This document shows, one piece after another, positions 7,487-10,143 of a stretch of 10,143 nt of DNA (its first letter is position 1; each line of letters opens with the position of its first letter). A model generated the notes under the pieces. It worked only from the letters and a program-made list of their open reading frames with translations, was not told the origin of the DNA and made no database searches. The DNA comes from Sulfuricella sp. (GTDB taxonomy: Bacteria; Pseudomonadota; Gammaproteobacteria; Burkholderiales; Sulfuricellaceae). The stretch is taken from the NCBI GenBank assembly GCA_030691435.1, contig JAUYEK010000404.1, positions 1 to 10,143 on the forward strand, in the 5' to 3' direction. The position numbers were made by a program, and so were the translations under genes.

Positions 7487-8092
7487 TTAAAACTTGTAGG
7501 TCATGCCTGCAGACCACGCGGAAGTATTGGTACGCCCGGTCGCTGTGCTGCCGAACTGGCCGAAATCTTCGTATTCCAGCCGGATGCCGACCTGCTTGGT
7601 GACGTTATATTCCGCGCCTATCCCATACAGAACTCCGTTACGGCTGTCCGACCCTGAGCCACTGCCCGTGCTGTCGCTCCAAGACGCCGAGACCTTGTTT
7701 TGGGTTAGGCCGAGCTTGCCGAACAAGTTGAACTGCTCGTTGATCGGCAGCGTTCCCTTGCCGGCAACGAACCATGCGGATTCCTTCTGGGTCTGCGGAA
7801 CTGTTTCGGTTGCCGAGATGAACTTGCTGGAGGGCTTGCCCAAATCGGCATATCCGCCTTCGATGGCGAAAGACGGGTTGAAGTTGTAGCCGGCAAAGAG
7901 CTTGTAGGCCGTTTTCGTTTTTTCATGGCTTGTGGTTATACCCGGCACAGTAAAGTCGCTGCTATCGAACTTGGTCATCGACTGGCCGATGCTGCCGCCG
8001 ACGTAAGCCTCTGCGCAAGCAAGCGATGAAACGGAAAGCGCAGCAGCAACAAGCACTGCCTGGCCAAGGCTATTACGGGGAAATATTGTCAT
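7487..8092 (-). CDS. Outer-membrane beta-barrel protein (OmpA-like transmembrane / opacity family)
   Basis: The 201-residue protein begins with a signal peptide, likely cleaved after LACA near residue 27. The mature part alternates short aromatic-rich strands and polar loops: AYVGGSIGQSMTKF, AYKLFAGYNFNPSFAIEGGYADLG, AWFVAGKGTLPI, FNLFGKLGL, GVLYGIGAEYNV and GIRLEYEDFGQFG. It ends TYKF, a C-terminal aromatic as in BAM-recognised beta-signals. This fits an 8-stranded barrel of the OMP_b-brl / OmpA-like type. One loop is Ser/Gly-rich (SDSTGSGSGSDS). AAGGAA at 8101-8106 lies 8 nt before the ATG. It stands alone, with its own terminator, inserted between dapB and carA, so it is not part of the backbone operons. 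Its ligand or role cannot be told from sequence; adhesion or envelope stability are typical for such barrels. Confidence 0.88.
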   Translation of the reverse strand: MTIFPRNSLGQAVLVAAALSVSSLACAEAYVGGSIGQSMTKFDSSDFTVPGITTSHEKTKTAYKLFAGYNFNPSFAIEGGYADLGKPSSKFISATETVPQTQKESAWFVAGKGTLPINEQFNLFGKLGLTQNKVSASWSDSTGSGSGSDSRNGVLYGIGAEYNVTKQVGIRLEYEDFGQFGSTATGRTNTSAWSAGMTYKF

Positions 8093-8204
8093 TTTTCGGA
8101 TTCCTTCATTGATTTGAGAAAATATTTGATATGGATCGCATTTTGTATGCGATTTTCATTTTACCCCCCCCCCGTCAATGGGTATGTCATCTAATTTGCA
8201 ATTC
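8093..8204 (-). promoter_or_regulatory. Upstream region of the outer-membrane protein gene, with G10 tract and leader hairpin
   Basis: Reading leftward: TTGACG (8178-8173), a run of ten G (C-run 8164-8173 on the plus strand), then TAAAAT (-10-like, 8162-8157 region) directly after the run. A perfect 7-bp inverted repeat ATCGCAT/ATGCGAT (8135-8141, 8147-8153) lies between this and the ribosome site. The spacing between TTGACG and TAAAAT is only about 9-10 bp, too short for a normal sigma-70 promoter, so the true promoter is not settled. A homopolymer of this length next to a surface-protein promoter is a candidate for slipped-strand variation. Confidence 0.45.
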
Positions 8205-8312
8205 GCATAAGGCTTTGGTGGTACGGCGCAAAATCCGCTAGCGGGTAATAGGGGACGTAGCCCGACTAACCGGGTATTTTCCATCGCCATTAGCACCCCC
8301 ACAACCTTATGC
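8205..8312. mobile_element. 108-bp MITE-like imperfect palindrome
   Basis: The ends are perfect inverted repeats GCATAAGG (8205-8212) and CCTTATGC (8305-8312). Pairing continues inward (about 16 of the outer 20 bases match) and again at GGCG (8225-8228 with 8284-8287) and AAAAT (8230-8234 with 8276-8280). The centre holds a second small fold, GGGGACGTAGCCC (8251-8263). The trinucleotide TTC flanks both ends (8202-8204, 8313-8315), a possible 3-bp target duplication. There is no ORF. It resembles a non-autonomous miniature inverted-repeat element; a structured RNA is an alternative. Confidence 0.55.
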
Positions 8313-8350
8313 TTCTCACAACGTAGCGAAGGTAATACTTATTGCATGTG

Positions 8351-8400
8351 TTGCGATGTTCTATACAACAATGTATGCTTAAAATCCATACAAGGAGTAT
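8351..8400 (+). promoter_or_regulatory. Promoter/operator of the tacA-tacT operon
   Basis: TTGCGA (8351-8356), a 17-bp spacer and TATGCT (8374-8379) form a plausible promoter. Over it lie ATACA (8363-8367) and its inverted partner TGTAT (8372-8376), and a further pair ATAC (8388-8391) / GTAT (8397-8400) around the ribosome site AAGGAG (8392-8397). Such short inverted half-sites are what a ribbon-helix-helix antitoxin would bind for autorepression. Confidence 0.55.
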
Positions 8401-8404
8401 ATCC

Positions 8405-8692
8405 ATGCCGCATGCACAAACCAGAGAAGCGGTTTCCGTTTCCATCAACATCCGCGCCAAAGCTCGGCAGCGCGATCTAATCGACCAGGCCGCAGATCGT
8501 TTGGGTCGCAGTCGGTCTGATTTTATGCTTGAGGCCGCCTGTCGCGAGGCGGAAGATGTGCTGCTCGACCAGGCATTCTTCACGGTCGATGAAGGCGCCT
8601 TTGCTAAATTTCAGGCGCTGCTCGATCACCCATTGCCACCGACTGACAAGCTACGCCGGTTGCTCAAGACGAAAGCGCCCTGGGAGAAATGA
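8405..8692 (+). CDS. tacA: DUF1778 (TacA-type) ribbon-helix-helix antitoxin
   Basis: The antitoxin neutralises the partner acetyltransferase and represses its own operon. The 95-residue protein has an N-terminal ribbon-helix-helix: the beta strand EAVSVSINIRAK (8-19) followed by two helices with QRDLIDQAADRLGRSRSDFMLEAA (22-45), a hallmark of DUF1778. The C-terminal part (about 50-95: VLLDQAFFTVDEGAFAKFQ, LLDHPLPPTDKLRRLL) is the toxin-binding tail with the Phe- and Pro-rich pattern of TacA. AAGGAG lies 7 nt before the ATG. Its stop overlaps the tacT start (ATGA, 8689-8692), so the two are translationally coupled. The gene symbol follows the Salmonella family name; direct orthology was not tested. 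Confidence 0.93.
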   Translation: MPHAQTREAVSVSINIRAKARQRDLIDQAADRLGRSRSDFMLEAACREAEDVLLDQAFFTVDEGAFAKFQALLDHPLPPTDKLRRLLKTKAPWEK

Positions 8693-9201
8693 CCACGCTG
8701 GATTTCGCGCCACCCGCGCCGATTACGGCGGATCAAGAGCTGGCAAATTTCGACAGCGGCGAATTGTCCCTGAACGAATGGCTCAAAAAGCGCGCGTTCA
8801 AGAACCATGCGTCTGGTGCTTCGCGCTGCTTCGTGTTGTGTGCCGGTGGGGTCGTCATTGCTTACTACAGCCTGTCGGCCGGTGCGATCAGCCATGAGGC
8901 GGCGCCCAGGGTGATGCGGAGAAATATGCCCGATCCGTTGCCAGTTCTGCTGCTCGGTCGGCTTGCAGTCGACAAACGCTACCACAATCAGGGAATTGGG
9001 CAGGCATTGCTGCGCGATGCAATGCTTCGGGCAGTCAACGTCGCCGGTGATGCCGGCGTATTCGCCATATTGGTTCATGCTCTTTCTGACCAAGCCAAGC
9101 AGTTCTATCTTTCACGCGGCTTCGTGGAATCGCCTTTGCAGCCGATGACTCTGCTCATGACGATAGAAACAGTTCGATCAATTCTGGCCGAACCTGATTG
9201 A
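8689..9201 (+). CDS. tacT: GNAT-family toxin (TacT-type, acetylates aminoacyl-tRNA)
   Basis: TacT-family toxins use acetyl-CoA to acetylate the amino group of charged tRNA and block translation. The 170 residues match the family length. The conserved start FDSGELSLNEWLKKRA (21-36), ASRCFVL, YYSLSAGAI, and LLLGRLAVDKRYHNQGIG (87-104) are present. The acetyl-CoA pyrophosphate loop is Q101-G-I-G-Q-A, and the catalytic tyrosine is Y140 in KQFYLSRGF, the same number as in Salmonella TacT. All key residues are intact, so the toxin is predicted active. Which tRNA it prefers cannot be read from the sequence. It overlaps the antitoxin by 4 bp and is followed immediately by a PIN-toxin relic on the other strand. 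Confidence 0.94.
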   Translation: MTTLDFAPPAPITADQELANFDSGELSLNEWLKKRAFKNHASGASRCFVLCAGGVVIAYYSLSAGAISHEAAPRVMRRNMPDPLPVLLLGRLAVDKRYHNQGIGQALLRDAMLRAVNVAGDAGVFAILVHALSDQAKQFYLSRGFVESPLQPMTLLMTIETVRSILAEPD

Positions 9202-9212
9202 CAATAAAAGGG

Positions 9213-9314
9213 TGAAACCTTGGGCAAGGTGTCGAGCAGCCACTGGCGCAGTTTGGCGTGTTCCGGCTGGGTGGCGTAGATGAGGGTGTTGCTGTCGGCC
9301 AGCACAGTGCTCAT
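9213..9314 (-). pseudogene. Truncated PIN-domain (VapC-like) toxin relic
   Basis: From the ATG at 9314 the minus strand reads MSTVLADSNTLIYATQPEHA followed by KLRQWLLDTLPKVS, a good match to the first 34 residues of PIN-domain ribonuclease toxins, including the first acidic metal ligand D7. PIN toxins are usually about 130 residues; here the homology ends abruptly at about 9213, twelve bases from the tacT stop, and the frame then runs antisense through tacT. The remaining acidic residues are absent. Just upstream another frame stops at GAATGA, overlapping the relic's ATG as a VapB-type antitoxin would, but only a short unrecognisable tail remains before the carA promoter. It looks like a vapBC locus eroded on both sides. 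Confidence 0.75.
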
Positions 9315-9363
9315 TCGCGGCACGGCAGAGAGGGAGGCGACGCATGGCGTGTGCGCCTGCTCG

Positions 9364-9392
9364 TTGATCGCAACGCCGCAATCCGGTATAAT
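9364..9392 (+). promoter_or_regulatory. Predicted sigma-70 promoter of carA
   Basis: TTGATC (9364-9369), a 17-bp spacer and a perfect TATAAT (9387-9392). It is the best promoter match in the window and leaves a leader of about 70 bases before carA. The -35 box lies where the lost antitoxin of the vapC relic would have been. Confidence 0.75.
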
Positions 9393-9407
9393 TTCAAAAG
9401 TTTGAAG

Positions 9408-9435
9408 AGCGGGGAGGGCGTGAGCCTACCCCGCT
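9408..9435 (+). promoter_or_regulatory. Stable hairpin in the carA leader
   Basis: AGCGGGG (9408-9414) pairs with CCCCGCT (9429-9435), extended by AGG/CCT (9415-9417 with 9425-9427) around one bulged A and a 7-base loop. It lies within the transcribed leader, 33 bases before the carA start. Only short T-runs follow, so it is a weak terminator candidate; it could act in attenuation or mRNA stability. No leader peptide was identified. Confidence 0.4.
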
Positions 9436-9468
9436 TTGCATATCCGCTTTAATCTCAAGGAGCCCCCT

Positions 9469-10143
9469 GTGCCGCACCACCAGACCGCCATTCTCGCGCT
9501 TGCTGATGGGACAATATTTCGCGGCATTTCCATCGGCGCTACCGGTCATGCCGTCGGCGAGGTGGTGTTCAATACCGCGATGACCGGGTATCAGGAAATT
9601 CTTACCGACCCCTCCTACTGCCGCCAGATCGTCACCCTGACCTACCCGCACATCGGCAACACCGGCACCAATTCCGAAGATGCCGAATCGACGCAGATTC
9701 ATGCTGCCGGTCTGGTGATCCGCGATTTGCCGATCCAGTCCAGCAACTGGCGCAGCAGCGAGGATTTGGGCGCTTATCTCCAGCGCCATAATGTGGTTGC
9801 CATCGCCGATATCGACACCCGCAAGCTGACGCGCCTGCTGCGCGAAAAGGGTGCGCAGAGCGGCTGCCTGATGGCAGGCGATATTGACGAGGCCAGGGCC
9901 ACCGAACTGGCGCGCGGTTTTCCCGGCCTGGCCGGCATGGATCTGGCCAAGGTGGTGAGCTGCGACCAGCCTTATGTCTGGCAGGAGGGCGAGTGGAAGC
10001 TGGGTAGCGGCTTCACGCCCCAGGCTACCCCCCGGTTTCATGTGGTCGCCTACGATTACGGCATCAAGCGCAACATCCTGCGCTGCCTGGCCGATGCCGG
10101 CTGCAAGGTGACGGTCGTGCCCGCCACCGCCACGCCGGAAGAC
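9469..10143 (+). CDS. carA: Carbamoyl-phosphate synthase small subunit (5' part)
   Basis: CarA is the glutaminase subunit that supplies ammonia to CarB for carbamoyl phosphate, feeding pyrimidine and arginine synthesis. 225 codons are in the window; the gene runs off the right edge (family length about 375-390). The GTG at 9469 is chosen because AAGGAG (9457-9462) lies 6 nt upstream and the usual N-terminus follows ([13 protein letters not shown]). The N-terminal domain shows [20 protein letters not shown] (30-49), YPHIGNTG, and [16 protein letters not shown]. The class I glutamine amidotransferase domain begins near residue 190 with [16 protein letters not shown]; the catalytic Cys/His lie beyond the window. 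It normally precedes carB. The insertion block between dapB and carA means it now relies on its own promoter. Confidence 0.96.
   Translation, partial: MPHHQTAILALADGTIFRGISIGATGHAVGEVVFNTAMTGYQEILTDPSYCRQIVTLTYPHIGNTGTNSEDAESTQIHAAGLVIRDLPIQSSNWRSSEDLGAYLQRHNVVAIADIDTRKLTRLLREKGAQSGCLMAGDIDEARATELARGFPGLAGMDLAKVVSCDQPYVWQEGEWKLGSGFTPQATPRFHVVAYDYGIKRNILRCLADAGCKVTVVPATATPED

Noticed and set aside
7494..7516. GTAGGTCATGCCTGCAG-like string resembling a REP head
   Set aside because: It is the coding sequence for the C-terminal Met-Thr-Tyr-Lys-Phe of the barrel protein and lacks a proper stem; a chance resemblance.
8205..8312. Integron attC site
   Set aside because: The palindrome lacks the RYYYAAC/GTTRRRY core sites at its ends, and no integrase or cassette array is present.
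8178..8312. Missing C-terminal half of the PIN toxin on the far side of the tacAT operon
   Set aside because: Reading the minus strand left of the operon shows no PIN-like continuation, so tacAT did not simply split vapC by insertion; deletion is also needed.

Overview
The window looks like chromosomal DNA of a GC-rich betaproteobacterium, probably Nitrosomonadales-like (Gallionella/Sulfuricella/Nitrosomonas relatives). This rests on protein style and on the gene order hemH - hrcA / nadK - recN - fur - bamE - dapB - carA, a familiar betaproteobacterial backbone. It is an inference; no database search was possible.

Backbone. Reading leftward are hemH (ferrochelatase, cut by the window start), a 53-residue HicB-like ORF and hrcA (heat-shock repressor). 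Reading rightward are nadK (NAD kinase) and recN (DNA repair). Next come leftward fur and divergent bamE-dapB (outer-membrane assembly lipoprotein, lysine/peptidoglycan synthesis). At the right edge is the 5' part of carA (carbamoyl-phosphate synthase small subunit) with its promoter and leader hairpin.

Accessory layer. Two kinds of foreign material interrupt the backbone. (1) Palindromic repeats with a GTAG head (REP elements) sit upstream of hemH, between nadK and recN, and on both sides of a REP-associated Y1 transposase (RAYT) inserted between recN and fur. A different palindromic repeat lies in frame inside hemH and adds roughly 20-25 residues to ferrochelatase. Two genes, the HicB-like ORF and recN, take their stop codon from the GTAG head of a REP. 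(2) Between dapB and carA lies a block of about 2 kb: an outer-membrane beta-barrel protein with a G10 tract upstream, a 108-bp MITE-like imperfect palindrome, a complete tacA-tacT type toxin-antitoxin operon (DUF1778 antitoxin plus GNAT toxin), and a truncated PIN-domain (VapC-like) toxin relic.

The most unusual features are the in-frame repeat inside hemH, the REP/RAYT module with its stop-codon capture, the uncharacterised 108-bp palindrome, and the homopolymer upstream of a surface-protein gene. No tRNA, rRNA or CRISPR array was seen.
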